Virus record (IMG/VR): IMGVR_UViG_3300002907_000004
Coordinates: 1-35,183 of that record
Strand: one strand, 5' to 3'
Length of the DNA: 35,183 nt
From: a virus
A program made the position numbers and the translations under genes. This document shows, piece after piece, positions 28,078 through 35,183 of the stretch (the first letter of the stretch is position 1; every line of letters begins with the position of its first letter). The notes beneath the pieces were generated by a model. It searched no databases. It saw only the letters and a list, made by a program, of their open reading frames with translations, and was not told where the DNA came from.

Positions 28078-29610
28078 TTATCCTCGAATTTCCACAAAGC
28101 TTTCACCAATTAGAGAGGTCGTTGCCGGTCCCGTTAGCGTACCATCATAGGAATGATTTCCTTCAGTACTCGTCATAGTTCGCAAGGCCGTAAGAGCATC
28201 AGCAGCATTTGCCAGGGCAGATGATCCGCTAAAGACAGCGCCAACTAAGCCAGCATCTAACCTATTCTGAAATGAAAAACTTGCAGGCGTATTACATATA
28301 TAATCTCCAGCAGTAACTATCGTAAATGCCTCTTCTGCCCACGTCACGAAAGCAATTGCAGTAGAATTTGCTGAGGTACTTGTTGTAAAATTTTGCACGA
28401 CAGGCGTTGCTGTTTTCCTACGCCGGTTGAACCATGAAGCAGTGCGGATATCATCAGCATAGACAACAGTTGCACCTGTACGTACCATTCCGATTAAAGA
28501 TCGAGTATCATCTCCAGTCTTAATTTCAACCCCAATATTACCGGCTGTAGCGGATGATGAATGTCCAGTAGTTGAAAAATCAGCGGTAATTGTTCCTGAG
28601 TTATTGAAGGCATATATAAAGTAAGTAGTTGCAGCTACCAAACTCTGTCCGGCAACACCATTGAGAAATACACTTATAGGGGAACCTAGACCTGCAATAC
28701 CGGCAGAAGGTATTTGAAATATGGTACCATTAATTTTTATCGTATCTCCATTATATGGTTTGAATGCTAAGGCAGTAGTACTGGTGAAAGTAAGTTGCCC
28801 CGAATTTGTGGGTCCGGCATAAACAATCGCATTAGTCGAATTGGAAATAGGATAATTAAGTGTAAATGCACCTACATTACCTGCGATAGATGAGACACCA
28901 GAAGTGGTGCCAATTCCTGCGACAGTAGCTTTCTTAAGCATTGCACCGGCTACGTCCCAAATAATAACTTCATCACCAGCGACAGGACTAGTCTTCAATG
29001 TCAAACCATCTATCGTTTGTGCAGTAGGTCCAGCCGCTCCGCTGGTATTATTTACTAGAAAGGTCCAAGCGGCTTGATTAGCTAAAGAAGATATCGGAAC
29101 ATTAGATAATGTAGGAGAATTAGAGAAGACTAAATTACCTGTGCCTGTAGCACCTGTACTCGTAACACCTTCTGCAGTAATATGACTAAATGTCGGACTA
29201 GCTATAGTACTAACAACAGCCGGAGAAGTTCCAGTTATTGCTATATTAGTTCCACCTGTTAATAGTCCAGAATCTGCTCCCCATTTAATATCATAGTTAA
29301 TATTACTATTCTTTACTAGAGCATCTCCAGCATTACCCCCCGTAGGTATTGCAACAATAGATCCTCCACTATTAAATAAACTTAAATCTGAAAGTCTTAA
29401 CGGAGAATTATTAGAAGTTGGAGCTGGGAGATTTAATATTTGATTGGAGTTCATATCCAAACTAGCATTCATACTATTAGGTTGGGTTCCATCCCTAGAT
29501 ACTGTGTTATCCATAGCTGTTTGAACAGTACTATTATTAGCATTAATAGTATTAACTGCTGTAGTAGCATCAATTAAATTAGCTATATTGTTTAATGTAA
29601 TCTTTGTCAT
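28078..29610 (-). CDS. Tailspike or fibre protein, second copy of the anchor
   Basis: This protein has 510 residues. The first 80 or so are homologous to those of the neighbouring spike ([30 protein letters not shown]), and probably bind the tail. The rest is Thr/Ser/Gly-rich beta structure, ending with a C-terminal region containing [14 protein letters not shown] and [12 protein letters not shown] that may be the receptor-contacting or trimer head. No enzymatic motif is visible. It overlaps the first spike by 4 bases (ATGA). Its stop lies two bases before the endolysin start. Confidence 0.8.
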   Translation of the reverse strand: MTKITLNNIANLIDATTAVNTINANNSTVQTAMDNTVSRDGTQPNSMNASLDMNSNQILNLPAPTSNNSPLRLSDLSLFNSGGSIVAIPTGGNAGDALVKNSNINYDIKWGADSGLLTGGTNIAITGTSPAVVSTIASPTFSHITAEGVTSTGATGTGNLVFSNSPTLSNVPISSLANQAAWTFLVNNTSGAAGPTAQTIDGLTLKTSPVAGDEVIIWDVAGAMLKKATVAGIGTTSGVSSIAGNVGAFTLNYPISNSTNAIVYAGPTNSGQLTFTSTTALAFKPYNGDTIKINGTIFQIPSAGIAGLGSPISVFLNGVAGQSLVAATTYFIYAFNNSGTITADFSTTGHSSSATAGNIGVEIKTGDDTRSLIGMVRTGATVVYADDIRTASWFNRRRKTATPVVQNFTTSTSANSTAIAFVTWAEEAFTIVTAGDYICNTPASFSFQNRLDAGLVGAVFSGSSALANAADALTALRTMTSTEGNHSYDGTLTGPATTSLIGESFVEIRG

Positions 29611-31253
29611 ATTACACCTGCACCTAAGCTGTTATTAGCAATAAGGACTCGGATATTACCCGATCCTGCCACGCCAGAAACTGTGCCTCCTCCAGAGATT
29701 AATGTATTTCCAACAATCGTAAAATCTTGAATACCACTAGCAGCTATAACTGGAGCACCTCCTCCTGCACCATAGACTAAATTACTGTTAATACATCCTG
29801 CCAGAACCCAAGGATTAGTACCTGTAGGTGCTGCCTGAATAGTTATACCGCCAACAATCTCATTGCCTATAATTAAAAGATTTCCAACTAATTCAGTAGC
29901 ATTAACAATACGTTGAATAAGAATTCCAAAAGCAGTGTCTCCCTCTATACTATTATTAGCTATGAACAAAGGAGAAATACCTTGAGAAGTTACAACATTA
30001 GCTTGTATGACAATACCCTGACCTCCTCCTCCGCTGCTATTAAGTTTATTATTTACAATACGTAATCCACCTGCAGAAAAAATAAATAGGTGGCAAATTG
30101 AGGGTGATCCTGAAAATACACAATTTGTTATTACCGAATCTCCAGACCCGGGAACATTTGTATTTGATATAAAACAACTGGCAAAGACGGCTCCGTCCAC
30201 TCTTACATTCTCTAAAGTAAATGTGTAAGCATTAATAGTTTTAAAACCAACATAGGGTCCTGCAATTCCTATATTACTTATGTAAGAATCAATATTACCA
30301 TTTATTCCACCTCCGGTAGAATCTAATTGAATTCCATAGGTACTTGAATTAGGAGTAGATAACCAAGTTATTTGGAAGTCTTTAAGAATAATCGCATCCT
30401 GACAATTAATGGAAAAAGCACTATTACTAACACTAGGAAGTATTACACTTTGTTTAGCCGCACCACTAGCTTTAGCAGGACCATCTCCATAGATTTCAAT
30501 GTGACTTGTTATATTCAATACTGCAGTAGTTTTATATTTACCTGCTTGAAGATAAACTGAACCACCAGTTGCTTGAGCTGCAGTAATAGCTGCCTGAAGG
30601 GCAACTGTATCGTCAGCAACTCCATCTCCTACCGCACCAAAGGCACGGACATTGAAATTACCTGTAACTGCAGCTCCCCCGGCGGTAGTTTGCCAAGTAC
30701 CATCCCCGCGCCAGAAAGTAGTTGAAGAAGCATTTGTACCTGAATTAAGCCGAGTTACCGGAAGATTTCCAGTAATACCTGAAGATAAAGGTAGGCCTGT
30801 CGCACTAGTTAAAACAAGATTAGAAGGTGTTCCTAGATTAGCCGGAGAAGCAAATGTTGCAGTATTATTAAAAGTATCTGTTCCGGAATGTATTACTGGA
30901 CCAGAGAATGTATTAGAACCGGAGAATGTATTATTACCTGAATCTGTCTTATTAGTATTTAGTAGACCAACTACACTTCCAGAAGTTCCTATAGTAGGAA
31001 TTGTAATAGTAGGATTAGAAACTACGTCTACCAATCTTGCTGGAGAATTCATTGTTGCAGGTAAAGGAAGATTCACAATCTGAAAAGCATTCATATCCAG
31101 ATTGGAACCCATCTGATTAGGTTGGGTTCCATCTCTAGATAGCGTATTATCAATACCAAGTTCTATGATTTCATTATTGGTATTAATCGCGTTAACCGCG
31201 GTAGTTTGATTTGTTAGATTAACCAGATCGGTTAACGTGATTTTATTTGCCAT
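29607..31253 (-). CDS. Tailspike with pectate lyase-like beta-helix
   Basis: This protein has 548 residues. The N-terminal anchor (about 1-80) is shared with the following spike. A Thr/Ser-rich linker leads to [20 protein letters not shown] (about 200-220), the characteristic opening of the pectate lyase superfamily beta-helix, followed by repeated N/G/I-rich rungs to the end. Such spikes bind and often cut surface polysaccharide of the host. The catalytic site cannot be identified from sequence. It is the primary candidate for host-range determination. Confidence 0.88.
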   Translation of the reverse strand: MANKITLTDLVNLTNQTTAVNAINTNNEIIELGIDNTLSRDGTQPNQMGSNLDMNAFQIVNLPLPATMNSPARLVDVVSNPTITIPTIGTSGSVVGLLNTNKTDSGNNTFSGSNTFSGPVIHSGTDTFNNTATFASPANLGTPSNLVLTSATGLPLSSGITGNLPVTRLNSGTNASSTTFWRGDGTWQTTAGGAAVTGNFNVRAFGAVGDGVADDTVALQAAITAAQATGGSVYLQAGKYKTTAVLNITSHIEIYGDGPAKASGAAKQSVILPSVSNSAFSINCQDAIILKDFQITWLSTPNSSTYGIQLDSTGGGINGNIDSYISNIGIAGPYVGFKTINAYTFTLENVRVDGAVFASCFISNTNVPGSGDSVITNCVFSGSPSICHLFIFSAGGLRIVNNKLNSSGGGGQGIVIQANVVTSQGISPLFIANNSIEGDTAFGILIQRIVNATELVGNLLIIGNEIVGGITIQAAPTGTNPWVLAGCINSNLVYGAGGGAPVIAASGIQDFTIVGNTLISGGGTVSGVAGSGNIRVLIANNSLGAGVI

Positions 31254-31735
31254 TAGAAATACACTACATAAGCTTCAGAACCACTCGTCACGTTAGTAAG
31301 ACGAATAATTACCCAGCGACTTGCATTTACTGCAATAACCCTATTGGGTTGGTTAGTATCAAATGCACCACTGGCGGGAACTGCTAACGTAATAGTATTA
31401 GCAGCACTACCATTGATGATAAGAGCAGAGATATAATCTCCTACAACAGCACCAGCAGAAATAGTATTGACAGCAGCAACTATATTAGCCGCAGTATCAA
31501 AAGTAGCTGTATTCGCAACACTAGGGTTAAACGTAATAATACCAGTCAGCAAATTAGCTGCTGTTAATGTTACGGAAGCCCCTGGAGTACCTGTAGTAGG
31601 AGTGCCGGCACCCTCGATCCAATTAACCCCAAGAGGTTGAGCGGTCGATGCACGTGTGCGAGCATTACCTAAGATTTCATCCATGCCGCCAAACTGGAAC
31701 ATTTGTACGGGATTAACTGTACCTGGATTAGCCAT
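31253..31735 (-). CDS. Probable structural (head decoration or fibre-base) protein
   Basis: This protein has 160 residues. It is rich in Thr, Ala, Val and Gly with alternating hydrophobic residues, typical of an all-beta surface protein ([32 protein letters not shown]), and ends on a hydrophobic strand (EAYVVYF). It lies between capsid-region genes and the spikes and shares TAATG with the first spike. A head-decoration or spike-attachment role is inferred from position only. Confidence 0.65.
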   Translation of the reverse strand: MANPGTVNPVQMFQFGGMDEILGNARTRASTAQPLGVNWIEGAGTPTTGTPGASVTLTAANLLTGIITFNPSVANTATFDTAANIVAAVNTISAGAVVGDYISALIINGSAANTITLAVPASGAFDTNQPNRVIAVNASRWVIIRLTNVTSGSEAYVVYF

Positions 31736-31752
31736 TTATTAATTTCCTTTCT

Positions 31753-31783
31753 ATGTTAGTGGGGACCGAAATCCCCACAACAT
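31753..31783 (-). other. Hairpin between two structural genes
   Basis: GTGGGGA (31759-31765) pairs with TCCCCAC (31772-31778), extended by ATGTT/AACAT with a one-base bulge to about 12 bp. On the - strand it is followed by TAACATAG, not a T-run, so it is not a clear terminator. It may tune the mRNA level between the capsid block and the spikes. Confidence 0.5.
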
Positions 31784-31791
31784 AACAATCA

Positions 31792-32508
31792 TTACTGACT
31801 GATAGATCCGTACATCGTATAACGAATACGAACTTTTACTAGACCGTTAGTGAATGTACCTGAAGCAATGCACGAGAGATACGCCTTCGAAGGAAGGGGT
31901 GTCACTGCATTCGTTACTAGAGGAACAGTACCGAGCCAGTCTCCGCCGCCAGCGACAGTATTAGCAACGCCGCCTTGAATACCCTTGGCACCGGGAAGGT
32001 TCCAAGTTGTTTTCATTCCAGACGTAGACATAGCTGTCGTCTGTAAGGCTGCATTGAGAATCTGCGTGCCAGCATTAGGGGTTACTTGTACAAACGAACT
32101 ACTTGGAGTACCAGGCTGAACGAACGCAAGTCCGACAGAAAGATTGGTACCACCAGTAGCGGCTATGATCGTATCAAGTTCCACTTGCTCAAAGAAGAGC
32201 TGAGTAGTAGTGAAATTCAAGATACCACCAGAGACCGTAGTTACTGGAGTAATTTGTAAAGGTACAATATTAGTTAAAGACTGAATACCAGCCGCAATCG
32301 GGAGACCTGTACCAACGAACGATGTCGGTGGTGCGGGTACCTGAATTGTAGTGCCCGGGCCAATAGCCATAGGAACTAGAGGGACAAGTTGTTCAATCTC
32401 GCGAGTTTCGCCGTAGACGAGATAATCGCCTCCGACTTCTTCGATGGCCTTCTGCGTGCCAAACTGCAGCGGAAGTCCATCTTGGTTAAGCCAAAAACCT
32501 GCTACCAT
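31792..32508 (-). CDS. Structural protein downstream of the capsid
   Basis: This protein has 238 residues. It begins MVAGFWLNQDGLPLQFGTQKA and continues as a beta-rich, Pro/Thr/Val-rich protein (VPAPPTSFVG; LFFEQVELDTIIAATGG; VRIRYTMYGSI). A clear AAGGAGAT ribosome binding site precedes the ATG and the gene directly follows the capsid gene, the usual place of a decoration or minor head protein in such phages. Abundance similar to the capsid is likely from the strong start. The family is not recognised by motif. Confidence 0.7.
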   Translation of the reverse strand: MVAGFWLNQDGLPLQFGTQKAIEEVGGDYLVYGETREIEQLVPLVPMAIGPGTTIQVPAPPTSFVGTGLPIAAGIQSLTNIVPLQITPVTTVSGGILNFTTTQLFFEQVELDTIIAATGGTNLSVGLAFVQPGTPSSSFVQVTPNAGTQILNAALQTTAMSTSGMKTTWNLPGAKGIQGGVANTVAGGGDWLGTVPLVTNAVTPLPSKAYLSCIASGTFTNGLVKVRIRYTMYGSISQ

Positions 32509-32519
32509 TTCATATCTCC

Positions 32520-33479
32520 TTAACTTGGAACTGCACTGGTGGCGGTAATCACTGTAACCATGTTTTCAGGCCGATAAAGCTTGAAACCATACTCAGCAAT
32601 GGTGAGGTATTCTTCTTGCTGTAAGTCCTTGTTAAACTCACTGTAGACTGTGGGCATCTGTCGGAAGCCACCAATCCAAGGTGTAGTATCCCCGGGAGTT
32701 GCAGAGAAGAAATAGTTGGCTACGCCGCCAGTTACTGCCACACTATTGATCGTTTCCGAAGCAATGGAGGGAAGGTAATTGGAAACATAGATATCAAACC
32801 CATAGATATTGTAACGGAATTTGAAGCCCGTCATAATACCTTCGCGAGTGATGTCGCCCCACATTTGCATGGGAGAGAGTAAATTCACGAGATTTGTTTG
32901 AGTTTGAAGTGTATACGCAACTGAAGGATCAATCACCGCACACATGTTTACCAAAGGCACGTTAGCCTTGAATAATGCATATTGTGCACGAGCAAAGTCA
33001 GGCAATGAAATTGACTGACCTGTGCCGCCTGCCACCCAACGGTGGTCGGCGAGATTGATGATATTAGGATTGCCAGCAGTCTGTCCATTATTCGCTTGTG
33101 CGAAAATGCGAGTCTCCACGGCTTCCATCAAAGCTCTGTGTTGCCGCGGCACGAATGCAGCGATAACGTCGGCTGAGTAGAAACTATCCCGTTTAAATTT
33201 CTCGCTGATCGCATGAGCAGAATACTTGTATTGATCGAACGAAAACTGGAAGTTACCAGTATCCATTGCGTTATACTTGACCGCTTGATTTTCTGTAAAA
33301 TCTAGCGTTTCTGCTTCACCGATAGACGGAATGTTAATAGTATAGCCATCTGGGAAGTCTTGGATAATCTTGACAAACTTCATAGCATTCAATTCATCAA
33401 GTAGAAGTTCCTTGATCTGACGTGACCAAAGTTGACTTCTAATGAGATATTGATTATTGGCATCGTTAAAACCTGCCAT
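32520..33479 (-). CDS. Major capsid protein
   Basis: This protein has 319 residues, near T7 gp10A (345). It shows an N-terminal helix (IKELLLDELNAMKFVKIIQD), a YTINIPSIGEAET strand-turn, a long helix region, and the TREGIMTGFKFRYNIYGFDIYVS stretch that matches the A-domain of HK97-fold capsids, where G-x-hyd-G-hyd-x-hyd motifs recur. It forms the icosahedral shell. Its place right after the scaffold gene and a strong AAGGAGA ribosome binding site support the call. There is no protease gene nearby, so maturation without proteolysis is likely. Confidence 0.9.
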   Translation of the reverse strand: MAGFNDANNQYLIRSQLWSRQIKELLLDELNAMKFVKIIQDFPDGYTINIPSIGEAETLDFTENQAVKYNAMDTGNFQFSFDQYKYSAHAISEKFKRDSFYSADVIAAFVPRQHRALMEAVETRIFAQANNGQTAGNPNIINLADHRWVAGGTGQSISLPDFARAQYALFKANVPLVNMCAVIDPSVAYTLQTQTNLVNLLSPMQMWGDITREGIMTGFKFRYNIYGFDIYVSNYLPSIASETINSVAVTGGVANYFFSATPGDTTPWIGGFRQMPTVYSEFNKDLQQEEYLTIAEYGFKLYRPENMVTVITATSAVPS

Positions 33480-33500
33480 AATGAAGTCTCCTTAGATTAA

Positions 33501-34232
33501 TTAATTCTCGGGCATACCAAATGCATCACCTAAGGAGATAGCATCGTTATGCATTTGAATAGCGATTTTAGGGTCTAGATACGCTCTTGGATCTCTTTTA
33601 TTTAATTCCTGATAATAATTCCAATCCCGCTTCTGCACTGTGGGAGCGAATTTGTCAGTTCGCAAGCTAGAGCGCGGTGGAGCTACATTAGTAGATGATC
33701 TAACTTCATCTAATCCAAATGTCCTTATAAAGACAGAAGGATGAGATTTAGCTAAGTCGTCGGTAAAAGTTTGATCTAAACCTAACGTATCCATACGTTG
33801 TTTGAGAATTTCTGAGGCTTTATCGCCAAATTGTTCCCTAAGTTTTGCCTTAATCATATTGAAGTTTTCAGTCTGTTTAGTCAGTTTCTCACGTGCTGTG
33901 AGCTTCTGCTCCAGAATGGAATCAATATCCTCGGGCTTAATCGATGGCTTGGGTTCTTCCACGGGGGTGAATGTGGGTTGTTCGGGGTTAGCAAGAAGTT
34001 TCTCTTGTCGAGCTATTAATTCTTCTAACGAGGCCTTCGCTGTAGCTTCTTCTCTTAATTTAAGATAATCTTCTCGAATATTGTCAAAACGAGCATTTTG
34101 TGTCTTAATAAAAAGATCAGATTCTACCTTTGCCGCTAAAAGCTCTTCCTTGGATTTGTCTTTCCATTTATTGAGGAGTTCATCACGGTCATTTTGAGTG
34201 TGGTCCACTTCGTCTAATAGGCTGTCAGCCAT
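33501..34232 (-). CDS. Capsid scaffold protein
   Basis: This protein has 243 residues, acidic and highly helical (LLNKWKDKSKEELLAAKVE; ASLEELIARQEKLL; LEQKLTAREKLTKQ), with a proline-rich gap at about 95-110. It is encoded between the portal region and the major capsid, the same place as T7 gp9, and has the coiled-coil make-up of phage scaffolds. It would guide procapsid assembly and leave the head before DNA is packaged. The gene shares a TAATG with the upstream small gene. Confidence 0.85.
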   Translation of the reverse strand: MADSLLDEVDHTQNDRDELLNKWKDKSKEELLAAKVESDLFIKTQNARFDNIREDYLKLREEATAKASLEELIARQEKLLANPEQPTFTPVEEPKPSIKPEDIDSILEQKLTAREKLTKQTENFNMIKAKLREQFGDKASEILKQRMDTLGLDQTFTDDLAKSHPSVFIRTFGLDEVRSSTNVAPPRSSLRTDKFAPTVQKRDWNYYQELNKRDPRAYLDPKIAIQMHNDAISLGDAFGMPEN

Positions 34233-34495
34233 TATTTATTCTCCGGGTCTAGGGTAATTAGTTTGGACACCATTCTTAAAGCAGCTTTAAAACCATTGGT
34301 GTGAGCTTGCTTATAGTCCCAATTAGGTGTCTCATATATCTTAGGACTTATCTCTGCGGACTCTAATCCGGCTTTCTCTTCATCTAATAGTTGCTGCAAC
34401 CGATCTAAAATATATCGGGAGGCTTTTAAACTCTTAGTGAATTTATCTTTCTCTTCGTCTGTCTTTAAATGCTTGGTCCAAGCAGAGACTGTCAC
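34232..34495 (-). CDS. Small helical protein next to the scaffold
   Basis: This protein has 87 residues with a GTG start at 34495 that overlaps the previous stop (GTGA). It is charged and helical (HLKTDEEKDKFTKSLK; LDRLQQLLDEEKAGLE; KAALRMVSKLITL). It is a likely assembly or minor virion protein by position. The family is not recognised; no enzymatic motif. Confidence 0.7.
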   Translation of the reverse strand: MTVSAWTKHLKTDEEKDKFTKSLKASRYILDRLQQLLDEEKAGLESAEISPKIYETPNWDYKQAHTNGFKAALRMVSKLITLDPENK

Positions 34496-34647
34496 ATGCC
34501 AGTTCCATCATGTCCTACTTCTCCTACACGTGGAGTAAGATTAGGATCTTCATGAGTAACATTATGTAAATGTTTCAAATGTGGAGTATGTGCATTATCT
34601 TGGCTAGAGGGAAAAGACTTGTGCATATAAGATTTGTGATCGACCAT
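34492..34647 (-). CDS. His-rich 51-residue protein between portal and scaffold genes
   Basis: This frame starts at 34647, sharing a base with the portal stop (TAATG), and ends overlapping the next gene's GTG. 8 of 51 residues are His (for example AHTPHLKHLHN). It has no hydrophobic segment. The two exact stop-start overlaps in the late operon support it as a real gene; a metal-binding role is a guess. Confidence 0.55.
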   Translation of the reverse strand: MVDHKSYMHKSFPSSQDNAHTPHLKHLHNVTHEDPNLTPRVGEVGHDGTGM

Positions 34648-35183
34648 TATTGTGTTCCTAAAGTTCCTGTTGGTGTTGCGTTAGTGGGTGGATTACGTTG
34701 TAGTCCTAAACCAGGGCGAGCTGGAGTCTGGGGAGGCGGGGGAGAGAATTGACCCTGTTGATTGGTATCGTAATCATGTCCGATCCCAGTGGCTGTTCCC
34801 ATCTCCTGATGAAGCTGTTCCTGAAGGGCCTGTACCATTCGCTGTCCGTCGGCTTGTTCAGCGAGTTGAATGTATGGAGTAACGGCTCTGTAGTCTTTAA
34901 GATCAAAAATAGACTCGAGAATTCTTGCCAACACAACCCCGGAGAAGTGAGGCTGGACAGTAGCCCATAGATTCGAACCAGTGAGGGCAGTGAGATTTTG
35001 GACGAGTTCAGCTTGTTCAGCAAAGTGTCGTGCTCCAATTGGCTTAATTCGACCAATTCCTGTGATGTCATCGACTGTAAGAGTTTGGAACGTGGTAGCA
35101 TTGAGATCATTATCAAATACCTTTATAGTTAGTGCACCTGATAAGTTCCTACGAGCTAACTCAAGCATGTAGTTAAGTAGCAT
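34647..35183 (-). CDS. Portal (head-tail connector) protein, C-terminal part
   Basis: The frame is open to the right edge, so this is the end of a longer gene; the first Met seen is not the true start. The visible part contains GRIKPIGARHFAEQAELVQNL, a stretch typical of podovirus head-tail connector proteins, followed by a helix-rich region (RMVQALQEQLHQEMG) and a Pro/Gln/Gly-rich flexible tail. It would form the dodecameric portal through which DNA enters and leaves. It lies upstream of scaffold and capsid genes, as in T7 (gp8-gp9-gp10). Confidence 0.88.
   Translation of the reverse strand: MLLNYMLELARRNLSGALTIKVFDNDLNATTFQTLTVDDITGIGRIKPIGARHFAEQAELVQNLTALTGSNLWATVQPHFSGVVLARILESIFDLKDYRAVTPYIQLAEQADGQRMVQALQEQLHQEMGTATGIGHDYDTNQQGQFSPPPPQTPARPGLGLQRNPPTNATPTGTLGTQ

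Noticed and set aside
30652-31083. A 143-residue frame on the + strand opposite the first tailspike
   Set aside because: Its Val/Pro/Glu-rich composition is what the reverse of a Thr/Ser/Asn-rich spike gene gives; no SD and wrong direction.
1-35183. CRISPR array, insertion sequence or integrase with attachment sites
   Set aside because: No regularly spaced direct repeats, no transposase or recombinase motifs and no terminal inverted repeats were found by eye.

Overview
The window reads as a central part of a lytic podovirus (short-tailed phage) genome with T7-like replication and virion modules. The evidence is a T7-type family A DNA polymerase with its own exonuclease domain, a fused primase-helicase, a T7 endonuclease I-type resolvase, a Cas4-like exonuclease, an OB-fold-like ssDNA-binding protein, and a virion block made of portal end, scaffold, capsid, tail adaptor, tail nozzle and three internal-core-type proteins. 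No RNA polymerase, terminase or integrase lies inside the window. The host cannot be read from the sequence; a Gram-negative host is inferred from the internal ejection proteins and the GH108-type endolysin.

Layout: positions 1-13035 are read on the + strand and 13165-35183 on the - strand. The two transcription units converge on a strong, probably bidirectional terminator at 13103-13136. The + arm carries: end of an unknown gene, a GGCT-like protein, primase-helicase, uracil-DNA glycosylase, a run of tiny genes, DNA polymerase, SSB, a roughly 1.2-kb gene-free structured stretch (about 7959-9120), exonuclease, endonuclease I, another run of tiny overlapping genes, a small acidic protein, an intrinsic terminator and a 300-residue unknown protein. 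The - arm, in transcription order from the right edge, carries: portal C-terminus, a His-rich small protein, an 87-residue protein, scaffold, major capsid protein, two probable head-decoration or structural proteins, two tailspikes sharing an N-terminal anchor, endolysin and two membrane (holin-like) proteins, tail adaptor (gp11-like), a small protein, tail nozzle (gp12-like), three internal virion proteins (184, 1794 and 733 residues) and finally a predicted zincin metallopeptidase of the phage polyvalent-protein type.

The + arm genes make the replication and recombination machinery: the helicase-primase opens and primes, the polymerase copies, SSB coats, and the exonuclease and resolvase process host DNA and phage intermediates. 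UDG is an unusual addition. The - arm builds the particle and lyses the cell. Ten neighbouring gene pairs in the - arm share one base of stop and start (TAATG or TGATG), which suggests stop-start coupled translation along a long late operon.

The most interesting region is 7959-9120. It has no credible gene, a higher GC content than its neighbours by eye, many hairpins, three tRNA-type T-arms that do not belong to any conventional tRNA I could fold, and a recurring TAGTAG motif. I propose a large structured phage ncRNA, possibly related in kind to the ornate phage RNAs GOLLD and ROOL, or a set of tRNA-like elements. I could not run a covariance search.
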